A DNA stretch of 64,000 bases from Asticcacaulis benevestitus DSM 16100 = ATCC BAA-896 (lineage in GTDB: Bacteria > Pseudomonadota > Alphaproteobacteria > Caulobacterales > Caulobacteraceae): the NCBI RefSeq assembly GCF_000376105.1, contig NZ_AQWM01000005.1, forward strand, positions 1-64,000, read 5' to 3'. The translations under genes were made by a program, and so were the position numbers. Of the stretch, positions 1 through 8,363 are shown one piece after another. The notes under the pieces were generated by a model. The model was not told the origin of the DNA and searched no databases. It saw only the letters and a list, made by a program, of their open reading frames with translations. The stretch's first letter is position 1. Each line of letters starts with the position of its first letter.

Positions 1-207
1 TGACCCCGCCGCTTCGATCGCTTTTGAACGCCGATCCCCACCCAGCTTTTTAGGAGCTATCTCCTTCGTCTCCCGATAACGGCGCGTCCACTTGATCGCG
101 CTTGACTCGCTGACACCAAAACGGTCACCCGCAGATGCGCAACTATGACCGGACAGCACGTAATCAACGACGCGCTGGCGAAGATCGACTGAATAGGCAT
201 GACTCAT
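1..207 (-). CDS. IS630-type transposase, N-terminal part (cut by window start)
   Basis: The reverse strand reads from an ATG at 207 for 69 uninterrupted codons to the window edge, beginning MSHAYSVDLRQRVVDYVLSG. This is a helix-turn-helix start typical of IS630-family transposases: a DLR-x-RVV segment, then a recognition helix around GVSESSAIKW followed by basic residues (TRRYRET). In this family the N-terminal part binds the inverted repeat and a C-terminal DDE domain cuts DNA; the DDE part lies outside the window, so activity cannot be judged. The element's end should lie between 208 and about 300, but no terminal repeat can be proven from one end. Confidence 0.8.
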   Translation of the reverse strand, partial: MSHAYSVDLRQRVVDYVLSGHSCASAGDRFGVSESSAIKWTRRYRETKEIAPKKLGGDRRSKAIEAAGS

Positions 208-345
208 GAAAGCCGCCTCCTCCGCGGCCTCCAGCTTGAATCACTATTCGAGTCTTTTGGAAACCCCAAGAGTCAAACAGGTCGCAAAATGCTCTAGCCC
301 TGCAAGCACAGACTGCGACACGATCGGCCAAGGATGGATGTTTTC

Positions 346-1620
346 CTATTCCAGGCGGTCGGCTTTGTAGAGGCTCGGAAACAGTTTCATCCAGGCGCCG
401 GTGACGATCAGCGAACCGATGCCGCCAAAAAGCGCCGCATTGACCGGCCCCATCAGGCGCGCCATGACGCCGGTTTCGAACTCACCCAGTTCATTGGACG
501 CGCCGATGAACAGGTAGGACACAGACGCGACGCGACCGCGCATATGGTTGGGCGTAACGATTTGGACGAGCGTGCCACGGACATAGACACTGATCATATC
601 GGCTGCGCCCAGCACGATCATCGAGATAATTGACACCCAGATCATTTCCGAGACCCCGAACGCGATGGTCGATAACCCGAAGACCGCCACGCCACCAAAC
701 ATCCAGCGTCCGGCATTGCGCCGGATCGGCCGGTAGGACAGGATGAACGAGGTGACAATGGCGCCGATGGCCGGCGACGCGCGCAGAATGCCGAACATCT
801 CCGGTCCGGCATGCAGGATATCCTTGACGTAGATCGGCATGAGCGCGATGGCGCCGCCCAGAAGCACAGCGAACAGATCGAGCGAAATCGCGCCCAGAAT
901 GACCTTGTTGGACCAGATATAGGCCATGCCTTCCTTCAACATGGCCGTCTTGGAGCCTGAGGGCGCATCCGGTAAGGTGGGCGCGCGGATCGTCATGATC
1001 AGAACCGCCGCCAGAAGGCAAAGTCCGGCGCAGAAGCCATAGGCGAAACGCGGCGAGATGCCGACCAGCACGCCACCGAGCGCCGGCCCGACGATCAGGC
1101 CTGCCTGAAAGGCCATGGAATTGACGGCGATCGCCTGCGGCAGAATATGCTTGGGCACCAGCATCGGACCAATCGCCGAACTGGCCGGCGCGCTGAAAGC
1201 CCGCAAGGCGCCCAGCACGGCACTGAGGGCGAACAGGCCCCAGAACGGCGGATGCGGAATAAAGGAATAGGCGAAGAAACCGAGCGACAGCAACAACTGC
1301 AGCAGCAGGACGACGCTGACGATCTTCTTGCGATCATAGCGATCGGCGACAATACCCGCCGGCAGGGTGAAGGCGAACAGGGTGATAAACTGCGCCAGCC
1401 CGATCAGACCGACATAGAGTGCCGATTCCGCTACGCCTTGCGTGCGGCGGGCAATTTCGTAAACCTGCCAGGCGATGGCCGCGCTCTGCGCAGAGGTGCC
1501 CAGCACACCGGCGAGGCGCGAAATCCAGAAGGCGCGGAAATCAGGGATTTGCAGGGGGTGGCGGTTATCCTCCTGCTGCGGCGGCAGGTTGGGAGCCATA
1601 GGATCGGCGGGCGTGGTCAC
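346..1620 (-). CDS. MFS transporter, EntS-like exporter
   Basis: A 424-aa inner-membrane protein with about twelve hydrophobic segments. The cytoplasmic loop motif GIVADRYDRKK between TM2 and TM3 is the MFS signature, and the N-terminus (FRAFWISRLAGVLGTSAQ) resembles the MFS_3/EntS exporter group, which includes siderophore and drug exporters. The start is GTG at 1620, preceded by AAGG; an ATG 21 bases downstream has no visible ribosome binding site. It stands alone, divergent from dapE. Substrate unknown. A TonB-dependent receptor lies 15 kb away but nothing links the two. Confidence 0.85.
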   Translation of the reverse strand: MTTPADPMAPNLPPQQEDNRHPLQIPDFRAFWISRLAGVLGTSAQSAAIAWQVYEIARRTQGVAESALYVGLIGLAQFITLFAFTLPAGIVADRYDRKKIVSVVLLLQLLLSLGFFAYSFIPHPPFWGLFALSAVLGALRAFSAPASSAIGPMLVPKHILPQAIAVNSMAFQAGLIVGPALGGVLVGISPRFAYGFCAGLCLLAAVLIMTIRAPTLPDAPSGSKTAMLKEGMAYIWSNKVILGAISLDLFAVLLGGAIALMPIYVKDILHAGPEMFGILRASPAIGAIVTSFILSYRPIRRNAGRWMFGGVAVFGLSTIAFGVSEMIWVSIISMIVLGAADMISVYVRGTLVQIVTPNHMRGRVASVSYLFIGASNELGEFETGVMARLMGPVNAALFGGIGSLIVTGAWMKLFPSLYKADRLE

Positions 1621-1701
1621 GGCAAGGCCTTATCGCAAAATACAGGACAGACAGAATTTTTTAGTCTTCCCCCGGAGTCTAATCGGACTTAGAGGAAAGC
1701 T

Positions 1702-2898
1702 ATGGCAAATGCACCCAAAAACCTTGATGTCGTTCACTTAACACAGGCGCTTATTACCCGCCCCTCGGTCACGCCGGTCGATGCCGGTGCCATGGATACG
1801 GTGCAGCAGGTGCTGGAAAGCCTGGGCTTTACCTGCACGCGGCTGAAATTCGGCGAGATCGAAAATCTCTATGCCCGGCGCGGCACGGCCGCGCCCAATC
1901 TGTGCTTCGCCGGCCATACCGATGTGGTGCCAAGCGGCGTGCGCACTCTGTGGCGCTACGATCCGTTTGGCGCCGAAATCCATGACGGCGCGGTGATCGG
2001 GCGCGGCGCGGTCGATATGAAGGGCGGAATCGCCGCCTGGATCGCCGCCGTATCGCGCCATGATGATCAGAACGGCTCCCAGAAAGGCTCCCAGAAAGGC
2101 TCCCAGAAAGGCTCATTGTCCTTCCTGATCACCGGTGATGAGGAAGGCGTGGCCAGTGACGGCACCATCCGCGTGGTCGAGTGGCTTAAGGATCAGGGCG
2201 AGATCATCGATCACTGCATCGTCGGCGAGCCGTCATCTTCGGCGCAGCTTGGCGACATGATCAAGGTCGGCCGGCGCGGCTCGGTCAACGCCACCTTCAC
2301 CGTCACCGGCAAGCAGGGCCACGTCGCCTATCCGCAGCGCGCGCTTAATCCGCTGCCGGTTCTGGTCGATCTGCTGGGCACCCTGAAAGCCCGCGTGCTC
2401 GATGACGGTTACGATCAGTTCCCGCCATCAAATCTGGAAATCACCACGATCGACACCGGCAACACCGCCACCAACATCATCCCTCAGGATGCCCGCGCCC
2501 GCATCAATATCCGCTTCAATCCGGCCCACACCGGCGCGCAACTGTGCGCCTGGTTCGAGCACGTGGCGGCTGAGTTTGCGGCTAAGACCGGCGCGCAGAT
2601 CGACGTCAAATCAACCATTTCAGGCGAGGCTTTCCTGACCGAAGCCGGCGCCTTTGTCGATCTGATTGCGGACGTGATCAAGGACACACTCGGACTGGAC
2701 ACCGACCGCTCGACCACCGGCGGCACGTCCGATGCCCGTTTTATCCGCGCGCTATGTCCGGTCGTTGAGTTCGGCCTTGTCGGCCAGACCATGCACCAGA
2801 TCAACGAATGCGTAGCGGTGGCCGATCTCGAAGCCCTGACCGATACCTATTCGGCCCTGATCGAAGCGTATTTTTCGAAATTCGGCTCTGCATCGTAA
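1702..2898 (+). CDS. dapE: Succinyl-diaminopimelate desuccinylase DapE
   Basis: Hydrolyses N-succinyl-LL-2,6-diaminopimelate in lysine and peptidoglycan precursor synthesis; a cytoplasmic di-zinc M20-family enzyme. Visible motifs: metal ligands in CFAGHTDVVPSG, the bridging Asp region GRGAVDMKGG, the catalytic Glu pair in TGDEEG, and a C-terminal metal His in GLVGQTMHQINE. Length (398 aa) is slightly above the usual ~375-385, partly through an inserted GSQK repeat around residues 125-137. The start ATG follows a GAGGAAAG binding site. The 3' end overlaps the convergent truA by 52 bp. Confidence 0.95.
   Translation: MANAPKNLDVVHLTQALITRPSVTPVDAGAMDTVQQVLESLGFTCTRLKFGEIENLYARRGTAAPNLCFAGHTDVVPSGVRTLWRYDPFGAEIHDGAVIGRGAVDMKGGIAAWIAAVSRHDDQNGSQKGSQKGSQKGSLSFLITGDEEGVASDGTIRVVEWLKDQGEIIDHCIVGEPSSSAQLGDMIKVGRRGSVNATFTVTGKQGHVAYPQRALNPLPVLVDLLGTLKARVLDDGYDQFPPSNLEITTIDTGNTATNIIPQDARARINIRFNPAHTGAQLCAWFEHVAAEFAAKTGAQIDVKSTISGEAFLTEAGAFVDLIADVIKDTLGLDTDRSTTGGTSDARFIRALCPVVEFGLVGQTMHQINECVAVADLEALTDTYSALIEAYFSKFGSAS
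2074..2115 (+). repeat. In-frame 12-bp tandem repeat inside dapE
   Basis: Three exact copies of GGCTCCCAGAAA (2074-2085, 2086-2097, 2098-2109) followed by a partial fourth copy. It encodes GSQK repeated three times plus GS, between the MKGGIAAWIAA helix and the strand leading to TGDEEG, where a surface loop is expected. The unit is a multiple of three, so copy-number change would not break the frame. Confidence 0.95.
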
Positions 2899-3629
2899 GT
2901 GACTTGCGTCAGGTAAAGGCCTTGCGGCGGCGCCACCTGACCGCAGGTGGCGCGATCGGCAGCCGCCAAAGCTTCCGCCACATAGCCGACCGGCCGCCGT
3001 CCTGTGCCGACATCGACCAGGGTGCCGGTCATTGAGCGCACCTGGCGATGCAGAAACGAGCGCGCCGCGAAGACCAAATGCACCTCTTCGCCAAAGCGCT
3101 TCACCCGCGCGATATCCAGCGTCTTGACTGGTGACTTGGCCTGGCAGCCGATAAAGCGGAAGGTGGTGAAATCATGCTTGCCGAGCAGGCTTTGCGCGGC
3201 GCTGGCCATCGCCTCGACATCGAGCGGCTTCTTGACGTGCCAGACACGGCCCTGATCGAGCGCCGGCGGTCCTTCTCGGTTGATGATGCGGTAAAGATAC
3301 ATGCGGCCGGTGGCGGAAAAGCGCGCTGAGAAGTCGTCATCGACGATCTCCGACGCCACCACCGAAATCGGCTGCGGCATCAGGTAGGCGTTCATGGCGT
3401 CGCGCACGACCTTGGGACGGTACTCTTTTTCGAGGTCGAATGTCACCACCTGTCCGGTGGCGTGGACGCCGGTATCGGTGCGACCGGCCGTGGTGATGCG
3501 CAGGCGCTGGCCGCTGAATTTAAAGATCGCGTCTTCCAGCGAGCTTTGCACGCTCGGCTGGTTTTCCTGCGCCTGAAAGCCATTGTAAGGCCGGCCATCA
3601 TATTCGACGAGGAGTTTGTAACGCGGCAT
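2847..3629 (-). CDS. truA: tRNA pseudouridine(38-40) synthase TruA
   Basis: Converts uridines 38-40 of the anticodon arm to pseudouridine. The 260-aa protein has the family start (YKLLVEYDGRPYNGFQ), the catalytic Asp in AGRTDTGVHATGQV near residue 54, and the RSFLHRQVRSMTGTLVDVG segment near the C-terminus. The ATG at 3629 shares one base with the fmt stop (TGATG), so it is probably translated by coupling at the end of a def-fmt-truA transcript. The tail is convergent with dapE with a 52-bp coding overlap. Confidence 0.95.
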   Translation of the reverse strand: MPRYKLLVEYDGRPYNGFQAQENQPSVQSSLEDAIFKFSGQRLRITTAGRTDTGVHATGQVVTFDLEKEYRPKVVRDAMNAYLMPQPISVVASEIVDDDFSARFSATGRMYLYRIINREGPPALDQGRVWHVKKPLDVEAMASAAQSLLGKHDFTTFRFIGCQAKSPVKTLDIARVKRFGEEVHLVFAARSFLHRQVRSMTGTLVDVGTGRRPVGYVAEALAAADRATCGQVAPPQGLYLTQVTYDAEPNFEKYASIRAE

Positions 3630-4558
3630 CAGAGCAGTCGATCGCCGGGATTGAGCAGGCCACCATTGAGGAAATCGGCCGCATCCTGCGCCGCCTTGCC
3701 CTCGCGCTGAACGCGCACCAGTTCGATGACGCCCTCCCCCGTGGCGATCTTCAAACCGCCAAGCAGACGTGTGCCCGGCATCTCGCCGCTGACCTCATCT
3801 GTGACACGCGACATCAAGACCTTGAGGCGCTGTTCGCCCTTTGGCGTTTGCAACATGCACCAGGCGCCCGGAAAGGGCGACAGGCCGCGGATGTGGAAAT
3901 CAAGATCACGCGCCGGACGGTTCCAGTCGATGCGCGCTTCTTCGGGCGTGATCTTTTTGGCGTAGGTAGGCTCCCCCACCTGCGCCTGTCCCGCCGCAGC
4001 GCCGCGCTCGATGGCGGCCAGCGCCACCGGCAGCAGCGAAGCACCGAGCAGGGCCAGTTTGTCGTGCAGGGTCTGGGCGGTGTCCTCAAACGTGATTTCC
4101 TCACGGCCGGTCAGAATGATCGCGCCCTCGTCCAGCCCTTCGCTCATGCGCATGACCTCGACGCCGGTGTGGCTGTCACCGGCCATGATAGCCCGCTGGA
4201 TAGGGGCTGCACCGCGCCAGCGCGGCAGCAGGGAGGCATGTAGATTGAAGCAGCCGAGCGGCGGGTAATCGAGCACTTCCTTTTTGAGGATTTGACCGTA
4301 GGCGACCACGATACAGGCGTCGATATCGAGCGCCTGGAATTCGGCGATGGCTTCCGGCGCCTTCATCGATTTCGGTGTGCGCACCTCAAGACCGAGGCTC
4401 TGCGCGAAGGTATGGACTGGCGACGGGCTCAGCACCTGCCCGCGCCCTTTTGGCGCCGGCGGCTGGCTGTAAACGCAGACGATATCATGCCCGCTCGCGA
4501 CCAGTTCGGCGAGAGCTTTAACCGCAAATTCGGGCGTGCCCATGAAAACTAAACGCAT
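3629..4558 (-). CDS. fmt: Methionyl-tRNA formyltransferase
   Basis: Formylates initiator Met-tRNA using 10-formyl-tetrahydrofolate. 309 aa, normal length. The N-terminal Rossmann-like formyltransferase domain begins [13 protein letters not shown]; the conserved active-site block is [20 protein letters not shown]; the C-terminal OB-like tRNA-binding domain covers roughly residues 205-309. It sits between def and truA, the common bacterial pairing of formylation and deformylation genes; 147 bp separate it from def. Confidence 0.96.
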   Translation of the reverse strand: MRLVFMGTPEFAVKALAELVASGHDIVCVYSQPPAPKGRGQVLSPSPVHTFAQSLGLEVRTPKSMKAPEAIAEFQALDIDACIVVAYGQILKKEVLDYPPLGCFNLHASLLPRWRGAAPIQRAIMAGDSHTGVEVMRMSEGLDEGAIILTGREEITFEDTAQTLHDKLALLGASLLPVALAAIERGAAAGQAQVGEPTYAKKITPEEARIDWNRPARDLDFHIRGLSPFPGAWCMLQTPKGEQRLKVLMSRVTDEVSGEMPGTRLLGGLKIATGEGVIELVRVQREGKAAQDAADFLNGGLLNPGDRLL

Positions 4559-4636
4559 TTTAAAAACCTAATCTTTTGATCGTCCGGGGCCTTTACAAGG
4601 CGGCGAAAAAGATTGGCTTACGAGAAACGCAGCGGA

Positions 4637-4652
4637 GCGTACTTCAGTACGT
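4637..4652. repeat. Hairpin-forming palindrome in the def-fmt spacer
   Basis: CGTACT (4638-4643) and AGTACG (4646-4651) form a six-base stem around TC, inside a longer GC-rich stretch (about 4620-4680). From memory, similar GCGTAC...GTACG elements recur in intergenic regions of many Proteobacteria; this needs a genome-wide count. No U-rich tail follows on either strand, so a terminator is not supported. Confidence 0.5.
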
Positions 4653-4705
4653 GAGCAGCGTATCGCAGGAAGACGGCCTTTTGCAGCCCCTTAAAAAGGT
4701 CTCGG

Positions 4706-5239
4706 CTATGCGACGCGGGTAAGTTTCTTGACCTTGGTGACCGCCCGATCGCGCTTCAGCTTCGACAAATGGTCGATAAACAGCACGCCTTCGAGGTGGT
4801 CCATTTCGTGCTGGATGCACACGGCGTAAAGGCCGTGCGCGTCTTCTTCGACCTGCTCGCCCTGATAGTTGAGATAGCGGATCTTGACGTGAGCCGGGCG
4901 CTGAACCTCGTCATAGATTTCCGGCACCGACAGGCAGCCTTCTTCATAAGGCAGGGTGTCGTCCGATTTCCAGATGATCTCAGGATTGACGAAATAGCGC
5001 GGGTTTTTGATCCCTTCGGCGTCTTCATCAGCGCCTTCGGGCTTTTCCTGCAAGTCCATGACGATGACACGGACCGGTTCGCCGATCTGGATCGCCGCCA
5101 GGCCGATGCCCGGCGCGTCGTACATGGTTTCCAGCATATCGTCCATCAGGGCGCGCAAGGCGTCATCGACCTTGTCGACGGGCTTGGAGATTTGCTTCAG
5201 GAGCGGGTTCGGAACGGTGATGATATCGCGTATGGCCAT
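4706..5239 (-). CDS. def: Peptide deformylase
   Basis: Removes the N-formyl group from nascent proteins; a cytoplasmic metalloenzyme. All three family motifs are intact in the 177-aa product: motif 1 [10 protein letters not shown] (consensus GxGLAAxQ), motif 2 EGCLSVP with the metal-binding Cys, and motif 3 QHEMDHLEG with the two His ligands and catalytic Glu. It is the first gene of the def-fmt-truA set, immediately downstream of rmuC on the same strand (36-bp gap). Confidence 0.97.
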   Translation of the reverse strand: MAIRDIITVPNPLLKQISKPVDKVDDALRALMDDMLETMYDAPGIGLAAIQIGEPVRVIVMDLQEKPEGADEDAEGIKNPRYFVNPEIIWKSDDTLPYEEGCLSVPEIYDEVQRPAHVKIRYLNYQGEQVEEDAHGLYAVCIQHEMDHLEGVLFIDHLSKLKRDRAVTKVKKLTRVA

Positions 5240-5275
5240 AGGCGTGATGTAATGTTGACGAGATAAAAAATCAAG

Positions 5276-6562
5276 CTAGAGCAGGTCTTCGTCGGCCGAT
5301 TGTAACGATTTCAACTTGTTAGCCACCTTCGGCTGGGCTTCGATCGCTGTCAGATCCGGCATGGGCTTGCCCTGGTCCTCGACCTGTAGCTCTTCGAAGC
5401 GCCGCGCCTGGGTCAGCACCTTGCTTTCCAGCGAACCGACAAACGCGTTATACTTCTCAACTGCCCGTCCAAGCGCCCCGCCGAGACCATGAACATGATC
5501 GCCCATCACCGACAGGCGGGCATAGAGTTCGCGGCCGAGATCGGCGATGTGCGAAGCATTCTTCATCTGGTCTTCAACGCGCCAGCCGTAGGCCACAGCC
5601 TTGCACAGCGCGAACAGAGTGGTGGGCGTGACGATGATGACCTTCTTGTCCATCGCCTCGTTCATCAGTTGCGGCATCCGGTCGAGCGCCGCCGCCAGAA
5701 AGCCATCTCCCGGAATGAACAGGGCGACAAAATCGGGCGACTGATCCTTGAACTGATCCCAGTAAGCCTTGCCGGACAGATCGCGGACATGAGCGCGCAG
5801 ACCTTGCGTATGGCGCTGCAAGGCGGCTTCGCGCGCCTCATCGTCGAGCGCATCCATCGAATCGAGAAAGGCCGTCAGGTTGACCTTGGAATCGATAACG
5901 AAGACGCCATTCGATTTATCACCCGGCATCCGCACCACCACGTCCGGACGGCGACGGCCTTCGTCGGTATCGAGGTTGTGCTGCTCGATAAAATCGAAGC
6001 GTGTCAGGCCGGCGGCCTGCAAGACATTGCGCAGGGTTTCCTCACCCCAGCGGCCTTGCACACCGGCACCGCGACGCAGCGAATTGGCCAGTTTCTGCGT
6101 CACTTCGCGGGTCTGATCGGAAGCGCTCAGAAGTTGCTTGATCTGCTGTTCCAGTTCACCGCTGTTTTTTGAGCGCGCCTCTTCCATCGCCTTCACCTGC
6201 GCCTCAAAACGCGTCAGGGTTTCCGAGACGGGCTGGAGGCTCGAATTCATCCGTTCCAGAGCCAGCTTTTCGCGCGCCACAAACGATTCCTCAGCGCGTT
6301 TCAACAGTGAATCCGACGAGGCCTGCATGGCCTGATGCGACACAAGCTGGAACTGCTCGCTCATGGCGGCCTTGGCGTCTTCCAGATTGCGCGCGCGTTC
6401 CTTTGCTGCCGACAGTTCGGCGGTCACATCGGTCAGGCGATCCGAGAGATCTTCATTGCGGCCGCGCAGGCGCTTCGCCTCGGCCAGCGACAAAAACCAG
6501 GCGCCGGCGAAAACGGCGGCGACCACCAAAACGATCAGCAGACTCACGGTTGACATGTTCAT
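5276..6562 (-). CDS. rmuC: DNA recombination protein RmuC
   Basis: 428 aa. An N-terminal membrane helix (residues ~5-25) is followed by a long coiled coil (~30-140) and then the RmuC domain, recognisable by RRGAGVQGRWGEETLRNVL, RRRPDVVVRMPG, VFVIDSKVNLTAF and VIIVTPTTLFALCKAVAYGW. The DSK segment resembles the restriction-endonuclease-fold active site assigned to the family. RmuC proteins limit inversions and rearrangements between inverted repeats; the biochemical role is poorly defined. Transcribed towards def. Confidence 0.93.
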   Translation of the reverse strand: MNMSTVSLLIVLVVAAVFAGAWFLSLAEAKRLRGRNEDLSDRLTDVTAELSAAKERARNLEDAKAAMSEQFQLVSHQAMQASSDSLLKRAEESFVAREKLALERMNSSLQPVSETLTRFEAQVKAMEEARSKNSGELEQQIKQLLSASDQTREVTQKLANSLRRGAGVQGRWGEETLRNVLQAAGLTRFDFIEQHNLDTDEGRRRPDVVVRMPGDKSNGVFVIDSKVNLTAFLDSMDALDDEAREAALQRHTQGLRAHVRDLSGKAYWDQFKDQSPDFVALFIPGDGFLAAALDRMPQLMNEAMDKKVIIVTPTTLFALCKAVAYGWRVEDQMKNASHIADLGRELYARLSVMGDHVHGLGGALGRAVEKYNAFVGSLESKVLTQARRFEELQVEDQGKPMPDLTAIEAQPKVANKLKSLQSADEDLL

Positions 6563-6645
6563 GCTATGTTCCTAACTTCCGGAAACGAACTTGGCAAGTG
6601 CTATTTCGCTGCTACAGTTCGCTTATACAATGGGAAGAGGCAAGA

Positions 6646-7197
6646 ATGATCGACGCAAAAGCCGCCGCGCGAAAAGCCTTCACCGGTCGCGCACCCTGGA
6701 CCTATCTCTATCTGTTTCTGATCCCCTTCATTAACTGGGCCTATGCCGCCGTGCCGACCATTCCCCTGCCCGATCACGGCGAATGGACACCGCTGGCTAT
6801 CGTCACCGGGCTGGTTTTGGTAGTGCGCGATTTTGCTCAGCGCGAGATCGGCCACTGGATTTTTATTCCGCTGATGATCGGACTAGGCATCTCCTTTAAG
6901 ATGGCGCCAGCCGAGATTGCCATGGCCAGCGCGGTCGCCTTCGGCATCAGCGAGACCATCGACTGGGGACTGTTTACCTTCCTCAAACTGCCCTTATCGA
7001 AGCGCGTCTTTATCTCCGCGGCGGTTGGCTCGCCGCTAGATACGACCGTGTTTTATCTGATGGCGGCAACGGCTATTCCGGGCATTTTCAATATCTGGGC
7101 CATCGGCGCTTCGATCCTCAGCAAGCTCGTTGGTTGTGTGATCGTCTATCTTCTGATGAAAAACCGCGAGAAGAAGGCGGCGGTCTCAGTCGCTTGA
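6646..7197 (+). CDS. VUT/DUF165-like integral membrane protein, possible queuosine-precursor transporter
   Basis: 183 aa with about five to six hydrophobic segments. The first (WTYLYLFLIPFINWAYA) is followed by VVRDFAQREIGHW, a charged loop like the conserved RDxxQR-type loop of VUT (preQ0/preQ1 uptake, COG1738-like) proteins, and by a second charged motif ETIDWGLFTFLK. The ATG at 6646 has GGGAAGAGG upstream; longer upstream extensions in this frame are antisense to rmuC and were rejected. The transport role is inferred from family resemblance only. Confidence 0.6.
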   Translation: MIDAKAAARKAFTGRAPWTYLYLFLIPFINWAYAAVPTIPLPDHGEWTPLAIVTGLVLVVRDFAQREIGHWIFIPLMIGLGISFKMAPAEIAMASAVAFGISETIDWGLFTFLKLPLSKRVFISAAVGSPLDTTVFYLMAATAIPGIFNIWAIGASILSKLVGCVIVYLLMKNREKKAAVSVA

Positions 7198-7256
7198 GAC
7201 GGCGGTCTCGGCGTGGAAAGCCTGAATTTTGGATGAGAGGCTAGCCGGCTAGCGCG

Positions 7257-7277
7257 GCAGGTATATTTCATACCTGC
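7257..7277. repeat. Inverted repeat downstream of recR
   Basis: GCAGGTAT and ATACCTGC form a perfect 8-bp stem around ATTTC, 40 bases beyond the recR stop codon. No U-tract follows, so it may be a processing or mRNA-end hairpin rather than an intrinsic terminator. Confidence 0.4.
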
Positions 7278-7316
7278 AAGCGACGACTGCGACGCCTATC
7301 GCCAAAAGGCAGAGCT

Positions 7317-7916
7317 TTACCGACGAGACTTGAAGGCGTGGGCGATGGTATTATCATCCAGCCAATCCAGATCGCCACCGACGGGAACGCCGCGCGCCAG
7401 AAAGGTGATATCGACCTGATTGTCAAAGCCCTTGAGGCGGTCGGCGATATAGTGCGCGGTCGTCTGGCCCTCGACCGTCGCCGGCAGCGCCATGATGATT
7501 TCACGCACGCGCCCAGACCGCACACGCGAGATCAGACTATCGAGCCGCAGGTCTTCAGGCCGGATGCCATCGAGCGCGGACAGAAGCCCGCCCAGCACAT
7601 GATACTTGCCGGTGAAAGCGCCGACGCGCTCCATGGCCCACAGGGCGCTGTCCTCTTCGACGACGCAGATCATGGTTTCATCGCGCATCGGATCGACGCA
7701 GGTGGTGCAGGGATTTTGCGTCGAGAGACGGCCGCAGATACGGCACGATTCGATCTTGTCGGCGGCGTCCTGCATGGCGTGTGTTAGCGGAATCAACAAT
7801 TGATCACGGCGTTTCAGCAGGGCCAGCGCCGCGCGTCTGGCCGAGCGCGGGCCGAGCCCCGGCAGCTTGGACAGCAGGGCCATCAGGCGTTCGATTTCAG
7901 GCCCGGCGCCGGACAT
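7317..7916 (-). CDS. recR: Recombination protein RecR
   Basis: 199 aa, usual length. RecR works with RecF and RecO to load RecA at gaps. Visible parts: the helix-hairpin-helix (LSKLPGLGPRSARRAALALL), the four-cysteine zinc finger CRICG...CTTCVD (residues ~57-72), and the Toprim segment (ICVVEEDSALWAMERVG, then YHVLGGLLSALDGI). The ATG at 7916 is preferred to a TTG three bases upstream. It follows dnaX and ybaB on the same strand in the classic dnaX-ybaB-recR order, but 117 bp containing a palindromic repeat separate it from ybaB. Confidence 0.95.
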   Translation of the reverse strand: MSGAGPEIERLMALLSKLPGLGPRSARRAALALLKRRDQLLIPLTHAMQDAADKIESCRICGRLSTQNPCTTCVDPMRDETMICVVEEDSALWAMERVGAFTGKYHVLGGLLSALDGIRPEDLRLDSLISRVRSGRVREIIMALPATVEGQTTAHYIADRLKGFDNQVDITFLARGVPVGGDLDWLDDNTIAHAFKSRR

Positions 7917-7935
7917 CAAATGGACGCCGGTTTAA

Positions 7936-8010
7936 AGCAAGAAACCCCACCACCAAAGCGCAAGAGCGCTTCGGTCCCCCTCCCCATCATAGATGGGGAG
8001 GTATAAGGAG
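7936..8010. repeat. GC-rich palindromic intergenic repeat, copy 1 (ybaB-recR)
   Basis: Begins AAGAAACCCCACCACC, continues with a small CGCAAGAGCG hairpin and GGTCCCCCTCCCC, then ATGGGGAGGTATAAGGAGAA. The order of blocks matches the left half of copies at 10532-10671 and 35951-36116, so it is a partial unit of the same family. The CTCCCCATC/GATGGGGAG part folds into a hairpin. Confidence 0.8.
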
Positions 8011-8033
8011 AAGAGAATATTTCCTGGCTCAAA

Positions 8034-8363
8034 TCAGAAGAATTTCGGCAGGTTCGGCAGGCCGCCGCCGGGACCGAGATCCTTGCCGGCTTCCTGCATG
8101 ACCTGGGTGTTCAGCTCATCGAGCTTGCGGCGCGCATCGCCATAGGCGGCACGGATCAGATCGGCCAAAACCTCGCCCTCGCCGCTGACCAGCAGGCTGT
8201 CGTCGATCGTCAGGCCGCTCATGTCGCCGGAGCCCTTCAGCTCCATCTTGACCAGACCTGCACCAGCCTGACCGTGCACGGTGCTGGCGTTCATCTTGGC
8301 CTGCGCCTCATGCAGCTTTTGCTGCACCAGTTGCGCCTGCTTCATCATGGCCTGAAAATCCAT
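8034..8363 (-). CDS. YbaB/EbfC nucleoid-associated protein
   Basis: 109 aa, the family length. Small dimeric DNA-binding protein; starts MDFQAMMKQAQLVQQKLHEAQ, with GxxGAGLVKMELKGSGDMSGLTI-type strands in the middle and a glycine-rich tail (DLGPGGGLPN). The ATG shares one base with the dnaX stop codon, which implies translational coupling; dnaX-ybaB-recR is a conserved bacterial order. Confidence 0.95.
   Translation of the reverse strand: MDFQAMMKQAQLVQQKLHEAQAKMNASTVHGQAGAGLVKMELKGSGDMSGLTIDDSLLVSGEGEVLADLIRAAYGDARRKLDELNTQVMQEAGKDLGPGGGLPNLPKFF

Noticed and set aside
2074-2115. CRISPR-like short repeats
   Set aside because: Contiguous 12-bp units without spacers inside a coding frame; it is an in-frame tandem repeat.
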